In this document: positions 46,389 through 55,057 of the stretch, one piece after another | Layout: every line of letters begins with the position of its first letter | Numbering within the stretch: position 1 is the stretch's first letter | Assembly (NCBI GenBank): GCA_019637265.1 | Contig: JAHBVY010000002.1 | Location: 124,001 to 188,000 of the forward strand | Source of the DNA: Polyangiaceae bacterium | Lineage (GTDB): Bacteria > Myxococcota_A > Polyangia > Polyangiales > Polyangiaceae | Length of the DNA stretch: 64,000 nt | Reading direction: 5' to 3' | Notes under the pieces: model-generated | The model's database searches: none | Told to the model about the DNA's origin: nothing | The model's input: the letters and a program-made list of their open reading frames with translations, nothing else | Made by a program: the position numbers and the translations under genes

Positions 46389-47702
46389 ATGGTTGGTTCG
46401 CGAGTCCGCCTCGGCGACCTGCTGCTCCAGGCCCAGATGATCACGAGCCAACAGCTCGAAGAGGTCTTGGAGCGGCAGCGGTCCGACAAGCGCCGCCTGG
46501 GTACGCTCCTGGTGGAGTCCGGACTCGTGTCGGAGACCCAGGTCACCCAGATCCTGAGCCAGCAGCTCGCGGTGCCGTGGGTCTCGCTTTACCACATCGA
46601 TTTCTCCCGCCAGCTCTTGAACCTGGTGCCGGGCGCGGTGGTGGAGAGCTGCTGCCTCGTGCCCATCTTCGTTCGGAGGGTTCGGGGGTTGGGCGAGACG
46701 CTCTACGTCGCGATGGATGACCCAACGGACGAAGCGGCGCTCGAGCAGGTGCGGCAACACAGCGGGCTGCCGGTCCGCGCCATGATCGCGCCGCCATCGG
46801 ACATCCGCGCGGCCATCCGCGTCTACTACGGCGCTGGCGATTCAGCCTCCGAGGCCCGCACCTCGGTGGAGACCCGCAGGCCACCCTCCAAGCCGGCGCC
46901 GGACGCTCTCGGCCAAGCGCCTCGCGCGCCCGAGCCTTCGGAGCTCGACATCGAGGTCGAGCTCGAGACGGCGCCGCCGCCACCCGTCGCGCCGCCGCCC
47001 AAGCCGCGCGCGCCGCAACCCGAGGAGCCAGCTCCCTATCGGGAGCCGGCGCCCACCCTGATCGAGGGCGTCGGCGCGCGGCGCGGCGACATCACGCCCA
47101 CCCCCGCGGTTACCTCGAGCGCCGCGGAGTCAGCGGCCACCATCGCTGAACCGGTGGCCGAATCCAGCGAAGCCGCTGCTGCTGCGCTCGAGCCCGGCGC
47201 CAAGGCCGAGCCCAGCGCGGCGATCGAGCCCAGCGCCGCCATCCAGCCTGGCTCCAAGACGGACGCGGAGGCCATCGCGCGGCGTCATGTCCCCTCCGAT
47301 CCAGAGCTCCACGAGACACCCGCGCCGCGCTCGCAGCGGCTCACGCCGGTGCCCGAGAGCGGCCCGGTGGAGGCGCGCGGGGTGGTGATGCCCAAGCCGC
47401 GCGGCCCCTCCCCGCGCATGGTGTCGCTCACCCTGCTCGACGGCACCACCATCAACCTGCCGGCGCGCGGCGCCGACGGCGCCCGCGAGCCGCGCGCAGC
47501 GAAGGCGACGGACGCGGAAGATCAGCTCACCGCGCGCGATCTGGTCGCGGCCCTGCGCGCGGTGTCACACGGCGCGGACGCCACCGAGATCTTGGGGGAG
47601 AACGTGCGCTGGGAGGCGATGTTCGCCGCCCTGCTCTCGCTGCTCCTGAAGAAGCAGCTGATCGCCGATTGGGAGTTCGTGGACGAGTACAAGCGGGTGT
47701 AG
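46389..47702 (+). CDS. Free-standing MshEN-domain protein
   Basis: About 437 residues from ATG 46389. The N-terminal domain (1-155: RVRLGDLLLQAQMITSQQLE, LGTLLVESGLVSETQVTQIL, LYVAMDDPTDEAALEQVR) matches the MshEN/GspE-N module of type II secretion and type IV pilus ATPases, known to bind c-di-GMP. There is no ATPase domain; instead comes a long Pro/Ala/Glu-rich linker (about 160-335) and a C-terminal region (LTARDLVAALRAVSHGADAT, AALLSLLLKKQLIADWEFVD) of about 90 residues. Divergent from the kinase-ATPase gene. Likely a regulator that links c-di-GMP to motility or secretion; inference. Confidence 0.8.
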   Translation: MVGSRVRLGDLLLQAQMITSQQLEEVLERQRSDKRRLGTLLVESGLVSETQVTQILSQQLAVPWVSLYHIDFSRQLLNLVPGAVVESCCLVPIFVRRVRGLGETLYVAMDDPTDEAALEQVRQHSGLPVRAMIAPPSDIRAAIRVYYGAGDSASEARTSVETRRPPSKPAPDALGQAPRAPEPSELDIEVELETAPPPPVAPPPKPRAPQPEEPAPYREPAPTLIEGVGARRGDITPTPAVTSSAAESAATIAEPVAESSEAAAAALEPGAKAEPSAAIEPSAAIQPGSKTDAEAIARRHVPSDPELHETPAPRSQRLTPVPESGPVEARGVVMPKPRGPSPRMVSLTLLDGTTINLPARGADGAREPRAAKATDAEDQLTARDLVAALRAVSHGADATEILGENVRWEAMFAALLSLLLKKQLIADWEFVDEYKRV

Positions 47703-47735
47703 GGGCGCTCGTCAGCTCGGTGTACGATTAGGTGA

Positions 47736-47756
47736 GGGCGGGTTTGAAACCTGCCC
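47736..47756. repeat. REP-like palindrome, second copy
   Basis: GGGCGGGTTT, one base, AAACCTGCCC followed by CCTAC: same element as 21087 with one change, again between converging genes. Confidence 0.75.
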
Positions 47757-47820
47757 CTACGAGTCGCTTTGCACGAGGCAGCCCCCGTGCCTAGCCAGCC
47801 GAGGCGCTCGGCTACTACCC

Positions 47821-47913
47821 CATCGCGACATCTGGGGCTCCCGTAGGGGCAGCCCCCGTACCTGCTCATCGCGACATCTGGGGCTCCCGTAGGGGCAGGC
47901 CCCCGTGCCTGCC
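47821..47913. repeat. 46-bp tandem pair carrying a GTAGGGGCAGGCCCCC hairpin
   Basis: Two near-identical units start at CATCGCGACATCTGGGGCTC (47821 and 47867), each ending in CCGTAGGGGCAG plus CCCCCGTRCCTGC. The inner GGGCAGGC...GCCTGCCC forms a stem. Together with the palindrome at 47736 it fills the gap between two converging genes. Confidence 0.8.
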
Positions 47914-47922
47914 CTAGTCAGC

Positions 47923-49080
47923 TCAGCGGACGGCTCGGCTGCTCTTCAGGGCCTCGATCTCGGCGTCGCTGAAGCCAGCCTCACGGAGGATGTCGCTCGT
48001 GTGTTGGCCGGGGCTGGGCGCTGGGCTCGGCTGGAGGTCAGGTGGGGTGACGGGGGTGCCCAGCTGGGTCATGGGGCCGCTCGGCGTCTCCACTTGGATG
48101 AAGGCGCGCCGCGCCATGAGCTGCGCGTCGGCGAGCAGCTCGTCAGGGCGCAGGACGGGCTCCAAGCAGACGTCGTGCTCCTCGTTGAACGCCGCCCACT
48201 CGTCCCGGGTGCGGGAGGCGAACAGCGCCGTGAGCTCCTGCTGGATCGCCGCTTGATGTGGGCCCGGGAGCACCACCTCGGCGCGCGCCGGGAGCCCCAC
48301 CGCCGCGAAGAACGCCTGAAAGAACTTGGGCTCGAGCCCGCCGAACGCCACCGCGCCGCCATCCTTCGTGGCGTAGGTGCGATAGATAGCCAGCCCGCCT
48401 GTCAACATCTCGTCACCGCGCGCCACCGGCTCACCCCCGAGCAGCTTGGAGAGCACCGGCGTCGCGAACGGCACCACGCTCTCCACCATCCCGATGTCTA
48501 TCAGCTTGCCCTCCCCCATTCGTTCGCGCTCACGCAGCGCCGCCAAGATGGCGATCACGCACCACAGCCCGCCGCTCACGTCGGCCAGCTGAAAGGAGGG
48601 CGTCGCGGGCGGCCCCTCCTTGGGCCCCATGGCGCCGAGCAGCCCCGAGCGCGCGAGGTAGTTCAGATCGTGCCCGGCGCGCTTGGCCAGGGGACCTGTC
48701 TGCCCGTAGCCGGTCAGCGCGCACACGATGAGCCGCGGGTTCAAGGCGCGCAGCGCCTGGTGCGAGACCCCCAAACGATCGAGCACCCCAGGACGAAACT
48801 GCTCGAAGACCACGTCGTAATGCGGCACCAGGCGCTTCAAGGTCTGGGCGCCTTCGGGGTGCTTCAGGTCGAGCACCATCGCGCGCTTACCGCGGTTCAG
48901 CGTGTGGAACATGACGCCCGTGTCGCCGTGCATCGGCGGCGTCAGCCGCGTGTAGTCGCCGGCGCCGGCGTCCTCCACTTTGTCCACGGTGGCGCCCAAG
49001 TCAGCCAACACGACGGTCGCGAGCGGGCCCGGGAGCAAACGAGTGAGGTCGAGGACACGGACACCTTCGAGCGCAGCCAT
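47923..49080 (-). CDS. CaiB/BaiF family (class III) CoA-transferase / acyl-CoA racemase
   Basis: 385 residues from ATG 49080 (MAALEGVRVLDLTRLLPGPL); a GTG at 49095 is an alternative. LADLGATVDKVEDAGAGDYTR, NRGKRAMVLDLKHPEGAQTL and LIVCALTGYGQTGPLAKRAGHDLNYLA (catalytic-Asp region GHDLNY) define the family; GLEPKFFQAFFAAVGLP follows. The motif pattern is that of alpha-methylacyl-CoA racemase-like members. Substrate unknown. Downstream on the minus strand of accC, separated by repeats. Confidence 0.92.
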   Translation of the reverse strand: MAALEGVRVLDLTRLLPGPLATVVLADLGATVDKVEDAGAGDYTRLTPPMHGDTGVMFHTLNRGKRAMVLDLKHPEGAQTLKRLVPHYDVVFEQFRPGVLDRLGVSHQALRALNPRLIVCALTGYGQTGPLAKRAGHDLNYLARSGLLGAMGPKEGPPATPSFQLADVSGGLWCVIAILAALRERERMGEGKLIDIGMVESVVPFATPVLSKLLGGEPVARGDEMLTGGLAIYRTYATKDGGAVAFGGLEPKFFQAFFAAVGLPARAEVVLPGPHQAAIQQELTALFASRTRDEWAAFNEEHDVCLEPVLRPDELLADAQLMARRAFIQVETPSGPMTQLGTPVTPPDLQPSPAPSPGQHTSDILREAGFSDAEIEALKSSRAVR

Positions 49081-49127
49081 GCCCCTCGCATACACGCCAT
49101 GGGTTGACGCGTGAAGGGCCGTCCAGA

Positions 49128-49157
49128 GCGGTGCCGTCTAACCCCCCCAATCCCTCA
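49128..49157 (-). repeat. G-rich intergenic repeat copy
   Basis: Plus-strand GCGGTGCCGTCTAACCCCCCC then AATCCCTCA; minus orientation, immediately joined to the duplicated accC end. Confidence 0.7.
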
Positions 49158-49339
49158 ACCCACGCGGCGACTCAGCACAACGTCGCGCGGCAAGCCACGG
49201 CTCACGCCATGGTCAACGGACGACACCGCTCAGCAACTCGAGATCGTGCACCAAGAGGGAGTGCACCCCCCAATCCCTCACTCGCGCGGCGACTCAACGC
49301 AGCGTCGCACGGTGCGCGGCGAGCCAGGGGCTCACGCCG
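49143..49339. repeat. Decayed duplication of the accC 3' end
   Basis: CCCCCAATCCCTCAACCCAC...CTCACGCC (49143-49209) resembles CCCCCCAATCCCTCACTCGC...CTCACGCC (49264-49339). The second copy overlaps the last codons and stop of the carboxylase gene. About 70% of positions agree by eye. Confidence 0.6.
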
Positions 49340-50799
49340 CTACTCGTCGTAGTGGGCAGGCTCGCTGACGAAGTGGCCGAGCCCAGCGCCGCCACGGCGA
49401 TCGCCTGCGCCAACGCGGCGCGCTCCTCTTTGCTGGTGGTAGGGCCCGTGAGCAGCGCGTCGCGATGCCGATCGATGAAGCCGGTGTCGTAGCGCCCCTC
49501 GATGAAGTCAGGGTGCTCCACCAGGCGCTGGTGGAACGGCAGATTGGTGCGAATACCGCTCACCAGGTACTCGCGGAGCGCGCGCCGGAGCCGCTCCACC
49601 GCCTGCTCGCGCGTCGGCGCCCACACCGAGAGCTTGGACACCAGCGGATCGTAATGTGGGCTGATGGTGCAGCCAGGGTAAGCGCCCGAATCGTCACGCA
49701 CCCCCGGGCCCGAGGGCGCCCTGAGCGCGGTGATGGTGCCCGGGCTGGGGAGGAAGCCAGCGCTCGGATCCTCCGCGTAGACGCGGCACTCGATCGCGGC
49801 GCCGCGCCGCACCAAGTCACTTTGGCTGACCGAGATCGGCAGACCGGCAGCCACTCGAACCATCTCGCGCACCAGGTCCACCCCGGTGATGAGCTCCGTC
49901 ACCGGGTGCTCCACCTGGAGGCGCGTGTTCATTTCCAAGAAGTAAAACTCGTGATCTTCGCTGAGCAAGAACTCGAAGGTGCCGGCGGAGTAGTAGCCCA
50001 CCGCCTGCGCGCCCTTCACCGCCACCTCGCCCATCCGCCGCACGATGTCCTCGTCGATCGCCGGGCAAGGCGCCTCCTCCACCACCTTCTGGTGGCGCCG
50101 CTGGATCGAGCAGTCGCGCTCGAACAGGTGCACCATGTTGCCGTGCTGATCGCCGAGCACCTGGATCTCCACGTGGCGCGGCCGGATGATCGCCTTCTCC
50201 AGGTACACCGTGGGGTCACCGAAGGCCTTCAGCGCCTCGCTCTGAGCGCGCTCGAGCGCCGCCGTCAGCTCGTCAGGCCGATGGACCAACCGCATGCCCT
50301 TGCCGCCGCCCCCGGCGGTCGCCTTGAGCATCACCGGGTAACCAATCCGCTCCGCCGTCTCGAGCGCCTCCTCCGCGGTGTTCGCGTTGCCCCCCGGCAC
50401 GATCGGCACCCCCGCCGCCGCCATCCGCTCACGCGCCGCGGTCTTGAGCCCCATGGCGCGCATCGCGCTCGCCGGCGGACCAATGAAGCGCAGGCCACGT
50501 TGCTCGCACGCCTCGGCGAACGCCGCGTTCTCACTCAAGAAGCCGTAGCCCGGGTGCACGCCATCACAGCCAGCGCGCTTCGCGACCTCGATCAGCCGCT
50601 CACCCACCAGGTAGCTCTCCGCGGCGGCGGCCGGGCCGATCGGGTAAGCCTCGTCACACACCCGCACGTGCAGGCTCTGATGGTCAGGCTCGCTGTACAC
50701 CGCGACCGACCCGATCCCCATCTCGCGCAGCGTCCTGGCGACGCGCACCGCGATCTCGCCGCGGTTCGCGATCAGCACCTTCTTCATCAGCGGAGCCAT
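49294..50799 (-). CDS. accC: Biotin carboxylase subunit of an acyl-CoA carboxylase
   Basis: ATP-grasp enzyme that carboxylates biotin using bicarbonate, for acetyl- or propionyl-CoA carboxylation. 501 residues from ATG 50799 (AGGGGG upstream; ATG 50787 alternative). KKVLIANRGEIAVRVARTLR, GYGFLSENAAFAEAC, ATAGGGGKGMRLV, FYFLEMNTRLQVEHPVTELI and ECRVYAEDPSAGFLPSPG are all present. The C-terminal 45 residues are Ser/Thr-rich and unlike standard AccC; no biotin-carboxyl-carrier motif follows, so the partner subunits are encoded elsewhere. Confidence 0.9.
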   Translation of the reverse strand: MAPLMKKVLIANRGEIAVRVARTLREMGIGSVAVYSEPDHQSLHVRVCDEAYPIGPAAAAESYLVGERLIEVAKRAGCDGVHPGYGFLSENAAFAEACEQRGLRFIGPPASAMRAMGLKTAARERMAAAGVPIVPGGNANTAEEALETAERIGYPVMLKATAGGGGKGMRLVHRPDELTAALERAQSEALKAFGDPTVYLEKAIIRPRHVEIQVLGDQHGNMVHLFERDCSIQRRHQKVVEEAPCPAIDEDIVRRMGEVAVKGAQAVGYYSAGTFEFLLSEDHEFYFLEMNTRLQVEHPVTELITGVDLVREMVRVAAGLPISVSQSDLVRRGAAIECRVYAEDPSAGFLPSPGTITALRAPSGPGVRDDSGAYPGCTISPHYDPLVSKLSVWAPTREQAVERLRRALREYLVSGIRTNLPFHQRLVEHPDFIEGRYDTGFIDRHRDALLTGPTTSKEERAALAQAIAVAALGSATSSASLPTTTSSGVSPWLAAHRATLR

Positions 50800-50924
50800 C
50801 GGCGCCCCCTATACCCTCCTCGGCCTCGGCTGGCGAGCAGCGGCGGCGCTCTCGCCTGACTGGAAGATCGCGACTCGGCTGTAGCCTCGATCGAAGCCCG
50901 CGCGGCGGTTGGGCCTGGATCATT

Positions 50925-50953
50925 GGGTTTTGGGGGTTGGGGACCACCGCGCG
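50925..50953 (+). repeat. G-rich intergenic repeat copy
   Basis: GGGTTTTGGGGGTTGGGGAC followed by CACCGCGCG; merges into a 14-bp perfect palindrome GTGACGCGCGTCAC at 50953-50966. Between divergent accC and the M15-like gene. Confidence 0.65.
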
Positions 50954-51047
50954 TGACGCGCGTCACCAGCCAGTCCATGGCCGCGACGTGAGCGTGCGGC
51001 GCCTGTCTGTACTCCGCTCCAGAGTCGAGGCGCGCTATCATCCGGTC

Positions 51048-52556
51048 ATGTTCGAGCGCCCGAGCCTGCCTCCCTCTCACGGCACCCCAACGCCTGGAGG
51101 TGCGGCTCCCAGACCGGCGCAGAGGTCTGCGAACCAGCCGCGGCGCGCAAGGCGGCGGTTGCTCGGCGCCGCGCTGGCCGTGGCGGCTTGCGGCAGCGGC
51201 GTCGCGGTGGGCTGCGGTGACGCGCCGGGCACGGGCGAAACAGGCGAGCTCGGTGAGCTGAGCGGGCGGCTCGCTCACCCCGGCCCCTGGCAAATCCCTG
51301 CGGAAACGCTCGCGCGCGGCGACACCCAGTACGTAGCCTACACCGGCGCCCCCGCTTGGAACGGCGGCGCCGGGTGCTCAGGGGGCATGACCTCCGGCAA
51401 TCAGATCCTCCGCGAGTACCTGTACGCCCACTTCCCTCAGATTGGCAGCATCGGCGGCTACTCCTGCCGCCAGAACACCGCGAACCCCTCCCAGACCTCG
51501 GTGCACGGCACCGGCCGCGCGCTGGACATCATGATCCCGGTGGTGGGCTCTCCCAACGACGCGGACAACGACGCGGGTGATCCCATCGGTAACTGGCTGA
51601 TTGAGAACGCCGAGGCGATTGGGATTCAGTTCATCATTTGGGATCGCTGGACCTGGAACGCGTCGCGCGCCGCGGGCGCCAAATCGCGCGCCTACACCGG
51701 GCCCAACCCCCACATCGATCACCTGCACGTGGAGCTCAGCCTGGCGGCGAGCCAGAACACCACCAATTGGTTCGAAGCGGTGGTGGCGCCGCCGGGCACC
51801 CCGGACTGCGATCCCATCCCAGCGGAGGGCGGCATCATCGACGAGCGCGACAGCTGCTTCCTCGCGTTCGGCCCCACCACGTACTGGCGCAGCGAGCAAG
51901 TGGGGTATGACGACACGCTCCTCTGGACCAACGCTTACGACAGCGACACGCCCTCCAACTGGGGTCGCTGGAACCTCGATCTCGCCGCCGCGGGGCGCTA
52001 CGAGGTGTCCGTCTACATCGACTCTCGCTTCGGGGTGCACACGGAGACTCAGTACGCCGTGGCGCACGCCGCCACCGAGACCGGCGTGGTGCTGAACCAA
52101 GGCACCGCGAGCGGCTGGGTCAGCCTGGGTGAGTTCGATTTCGCGGCGGGGCCAGGTCAACACGTGAGCGTGTTCGACACCGCGGTGCAACCCGACGCCG
52201 ACCAGCACATCGTGGCTGACGCGCTGCGCCTGCTCCCGGTAGTGCCAGGCAACAGCGGCGGCACCGGCGGCAGTGATGCGGGCGGTAGCAGCGCGGGTGG
52301 CGCCGGCGGCAGCGGCGCTGGCTGGGGCGCCGCGGGCACGGGCGGCAACGAGCCAGGCGCAGGCGGCTCGCTCACCGCGGGCACCGGCGGCGCCAGCTCG
52401 AATCCGCAGGGAATCAAGCGCAACATCGACTCCGACTCCGGCTGCCAAGTGAGCGCTGGCCGCGGTATGAGCAGCGGCAGCGCGACCGGCGCGAGCTGGG
52501 TGCTGCTCGGCGCCGCCTGGCTCTTCGGTTGGCGCCGCAAGCGGCGCGGCGCGTAG
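51048..52556 (+). CDS. Exported M15-like peptidase with golvesin-type domain and MYXO-CTERM-like anchor
   Basis: 502 residues from ATG 51048. Basic N-terminus with a hydrophobic stretch (RRRLLGAALAVAACGSGVAVGC) as export signal. The M15-like zinc domain has SVHGTGRALDIM (His153, Asp160) and HIDHLHVEL (His227), the HxxxxxxD...H pattern of D-Ala-D-Ala carboxypeptidases. A golvesin/Xly-type beta domain follows (about 265-400: GYDDTLLWTNAYDSDTPSNW, ADQHIVADALRLLPV). Then a Gly/Ser linker and a C-terminal signal: SGCQVS (Cys466), hydrophobic WVLLGAAWLFGW and RRKRRG, as in myxosortase substrates. Probably a surface-anchored peptidoglycan or amidase-type enzyme. Confidence 0.8.
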   Translation: MFERPSLPPSHGTPTPGGAAPRPAQRSANQPRRARRRLLGAALAVAACGSGVAVGCGDAPGTGETGELGELSGRLAHPGPWQIPAETLARGDTQYVAYTGAPAWNGGAGCSGGMTSGNQILREYLYAHFPQIGSIGGYSCRQNTANPSQTSVHGTGRALDIMIPVVGSPNDADNDAGDPIGNWLIENAEAIGIQFIIWDRWTWNASRAAGAKSRAYTGPNPHIDHLHVELSLAASQNTTNWFEAVVAPPGTPDCDPIPAEGGIIDERDSCFLAFGPTTYWRSEQVGYDDTLLWTNAYDSDTPSNWGRWNLDLAAAGRYEVSVYIDSRFGVHTETQYAVAHAATETGVVLNQGTASGWVSLGEFDFAAGPGQHVSVFDTAVQPDADQHIVADALRLLPVVPGNSGGTGGSDAGGSSAGGAGGSGAGWGAAGTGGNEPGAGGSLTAGTGGASSNPQGIKRNIDSDSGCQVSAGRGMSSGSATGASWVLLGAAWLFGWRRKRRGA

Positions 52557-52680
52557 GCGCTGCAACGGCGCGTAGACGCTGCAAGCAGTGTGGTGCGTAG
52601 ACACTACGAGCGGCGTGGCGCGTAAACGCTGCATAGGCGCTGCAACGGTGCGTAGACGCCGCGAGCAGCGCGCTGCACGA
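52551..52680. repeat. Imperfect 25-bp tandem repeats after the M15-like gene
   Basis: GCGTAGACGCTGCAAGCAGT-type units begin at 52551, 52570, 52595, 52620 and 52650 (spacings 19, 25, 25, 30). The first one contains the gene's TAG stop. Confidence 0.65.
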
Positions 52681-52784
52681 CGAGGGCAGGATGCCCCGAC
52701 ACGCATGCATCTCTCGCCCACTTGGCGGTGACCTGAAAGGGGCGCCAGGCGACACTCGCGGCGCGGGCTTGCTATAGAGCGCGC

Positions 52785-54215
52785 GTGGTCGCGCGCGAGC
52801 CCCTCAGTGTCGCTGAGCTGGCGCACCGCCTGAAGCAGGTGGTGGGTCAGACCTTGAGCCATGACGAGTGGGTCGAGGGGGAGCTGGTGCAGGTGAAGCG
52901 CGCGCCGAGCGGGCACACTTACTTTTCGCTGAAGGACGTCCAAGGCAAGGCGGTCATCAGCGCGGTGATGTACCAGTTCGACGCGCAGCGCGCGTGGCGG
53001 GTGCTGCAGGAGGGCGCGCGGGTGCTCGCGCGGGGCAAGCCGGACTATTGGGGGCCAGGCGGGCGGCTCCAGCTGGTGGTCAAGGAGCTCCAGGCGGCGG
53101 GGCGCGGCGCGCAGCTCGAGGCGCTGGAGCGACTGAAGCGGCGGCTCGCGGAGGAGGGGCTGTTCGACGCGGCGAGGAAGCGCCCGCTGCCGTCCTTCCC
53201 GCGGGTGGTGGGCCTCATCACCAGTGAGGCGGGCGCGGCGCTGCATGACGTCATCAGCGTCACGCGGCGGCGCGGCGGGGCGCATTTGGTGCTCGCGCCC
53301 GCCGTGGTGCAGGGGGAGCAGGCGGTGCGCTCACTGCTGCGCGCCATCGACGCGATCGTCAGGCACCCTGAGATGGACGTGCTCATCGTGGGGCGCGGCG
53401 GTGGGTCGTCAGAAGATCTGATGGCCTTCAACGACGAGCGCCTGGTGCGGCGCCTGGCGGCGGTGCCGGTCCCGGTGGTCAGCGCCGTGGGGCATGAGAT
53501 AGACATCACCCTGACGGATCTGGTGGCGGACGTGCGCGCCGCCACGCCATCGCAAGCGGCGGAGCTGGTGGTGGCCGAGCGCGTGAACCGCGAGCGCGAG
53601 CTGCTGCAGCTCGAGCGGCGCCTCGGCCGCGCCATCCGCGCGCGCCTCGACGACGATCACCAGGTGATCGAGCGCACTGAGGCGCGCTTGGGTGATCCGG
53701 AGGCGCTGCTCGGCGCCGCGACTCAGCGCCTGGACGATCTCACCGAGCGGCTCGAGGAGGCGCTGCGGCGCCGCGTCGACGAGGGGCACATCGACTTGAA
53801 TCGACTCGAGCAGCGCCTGCTCCGGTGTGATCCAGCGCGCGTGATCGAGCGCGCCTTGGCGCGGCTCGCGGCGCTCGAGCCGCGGCTCCACGCCTGGCCA
53901 GGGCGCGCGCTGACAGACGCGAAGCGAGAGCTCACCCGCGCCGAGCGAGCGCTCACCCGTGGCGTGCAAATGAGCCTCGAGCGCCGCTGGCGGCGCCACC
54001 AGGCACACGCCACGCGGCTCGAAGATCTATCCCCGCTGCGCGTGCTGAGCCGAGGCTACGCCATCGCCAGCTTGAGGGGCCGCGTGCTGCGCGAGGCGAG
54101 CGCCGCCCAAGTGGGCGACGAGCTGACGCTGAAGGTCAGCCAAGGGTCCCTGACGACTCGCGTCACCGCGGTGTACTCGGCTTCGTCGCCGCCCACGCAG
54201 GGCGAGGACCCGTGA
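52785..54215 (+). CDS. xseA: Exodeoxyribonuclease VII large subunit
   Basis: Single-strand-specific DNA exonuclease used in repair. 476 residues from GTG 52785. The OB fold (GELVQVKRAPSGHTYFSLKD, about 28-110) is followed by the catalytic domain (VVGLITSEAGAALHDVISVT, VLIVGRGGGSSEDLMAFNDE, VSAVGHEIDITLTDLVADVRAATPS) and a long charged coiled coil to about 420, then the C-terminal VLSRGYAIASL. The small subunit xseB is not adjacent. The stop overlaps the aroE start by one base. Confidence 0.96.
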   Translation: MVAREPLSVAELAHRLKQVVGQTLSHDEWVEGELVQVKRAPSGHTYFSLKDVQGKAVISAVMYQFDAQRAWRVLQEGARVLARGKPDYWGPGGRLQLVVKELQAAGRGAQLEALERLKRRLAEEGLFDAARKRPLPSFPRVVGLITSEAGAALHDVISVTRRRGGAHLVLAPAVVQGEQAVRSLLRAIDAIVRHPEMDVLIVGRGGGSSEDLMAFNDERLVRRLAAVPVPVVSAVGHEIDITLTDLVADVRAATPSQAAELVVAERVNRERELLQLERRLGRAIRARLDDDHQVIERTEARLGDPEALLGAATQRLDDLTERLEEALRRRVDEGHIDLNRLEQRLLRCDPARVIERALARLAALEPRLHAWPGRALTDAKRELTRAERALTRGVQMSLERRWRRHQAHATRLEDLSPLRVLSRGYAIASLRGRVLREASAAQVGDELTLKVSQGSLTTRVTAVYSASSPPTQGEDP

Positions 54216-55057
54216 TGCACTTTCAGCTGCTGGGTCACCCGCTCGCGCACTCGCTGTCCCCGGCGATCCACCAGGCAGCCTACGCGGCGCTCGGGCTCGA
54301 GCACCGCTACTCCCTCCGCCCCTGCCCCACCCCAGCCGACGTGGAGGACGCCGTCCGCGCGCTGCGCGCCGGCGAAGTCCACGGCCTCAACGTCACGCTC
54401 CCTCACAAGGCGCTGGCCCTGGCGCTCGCGGATCGAGCCGACGCGCGCGCGGCGCGCACTCGCGTGGCCAACGTCCTCACCTGCAAGCACGGCGTGACCA
54501 TCGCGCACAACACCGACGTCACGGCGCTCACGCTGGAGCTGGCGGAGGCCAGGCGCGGGACCGCGCTGGTGCTCGGCGCGGGCGGCGCGGCGCTGGCGGC
54601 GACGGCGGCGCTCAGTGAGCTCGGGTTCGCGCGGGTGGTGGTCAGCGCGCGGCGCTTCATCGGGCCGAGGCCGTGGCCGGGAGAGGTCCAGCTGACCGCG
54701 CTCGGCGCCGACCTCGCCCCCTGGGATGGCCTGGGAGCAGCGGCGGGCGCAGAGCTGGTGGTGCAGGCGACCAGCGCCGGCATGCGGGGCGGGCCCGATG
54801 GTGAGGCGATTGGCCGCCAGGTGCCGTGGGGCGACCTCGCGCCGCGCGCGCTGGCTTACGACGTGGTCTATAACCCCCGGGTGACGCCGTTCCTGAGAGA
54901 GGCCGAGGACCGCGGGCTGAAGGCGCGGGGCGGCCTGGGGATGCTGGTCGAGCAAGCCGCCCAGGCGCTCGAGCTGTGGCTCGGCGTCACGGCGCCACGC
55001 GCCGTCATGCGGGAGCGCGCGGAGCAGGCGCTGGGGGACGCAAGTGGCCCAGAGTAA
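54215..55057 (+). CDS. aroE: Shikimate dehydrogenase
   Basis: NADP-dependent reduction of 3-dehydroshikimate in aromatic amino-acid synthesis. 280 residues from ATG 54215; the preceding GTG at 54212 is also possible. LLGHPLAHSLSPAIHQAAYAAL is the shikimate-binding N-terminus; VHGLNVTLPHKALAL holds the catalytic Lys; ALVLGAGGAALAATAAL is the dinucleotide site; and DVVYNPRVTPFLREAEDRG with ARGGLGMLVEQAAQALELW completes the fold. Coupled to xseA upstream (TGATG) and overlaps the debranching enzyme by 14 bases. Confidence 0.95.
   Translation: MHFQLLGHPLAHSLSPAIHQAAYAALGLEHRYSLRPCPTPADVEDAVRALRAGEVHGLNVTLPHKALALALADRADARAARTRVANVLTCKHGVTIAHNTDVTALTLELAEARRGTALVLGAGGAALAATAALSELGFARVVVSARRFIGPRPWPGEVQLTALGADLAPWDGLGAAAGAELVVQATSAGMRGGPDGEAIGRQVPWGDLAPRALAYDVVYNPRVTPFLREAEDRGLKARGGLGMLVEQAAQALELWLGVTAPRAVMRERAEQALGDASGPE

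Noticed and set aside
46672-46702. Copy of the G-rich repeat inside the MshEN gene
   Set aside because: GGAGGGTTCGGGGGTTGGGCG here encodes a segment that fits the domain between strands; the similarity is a short G-run only.
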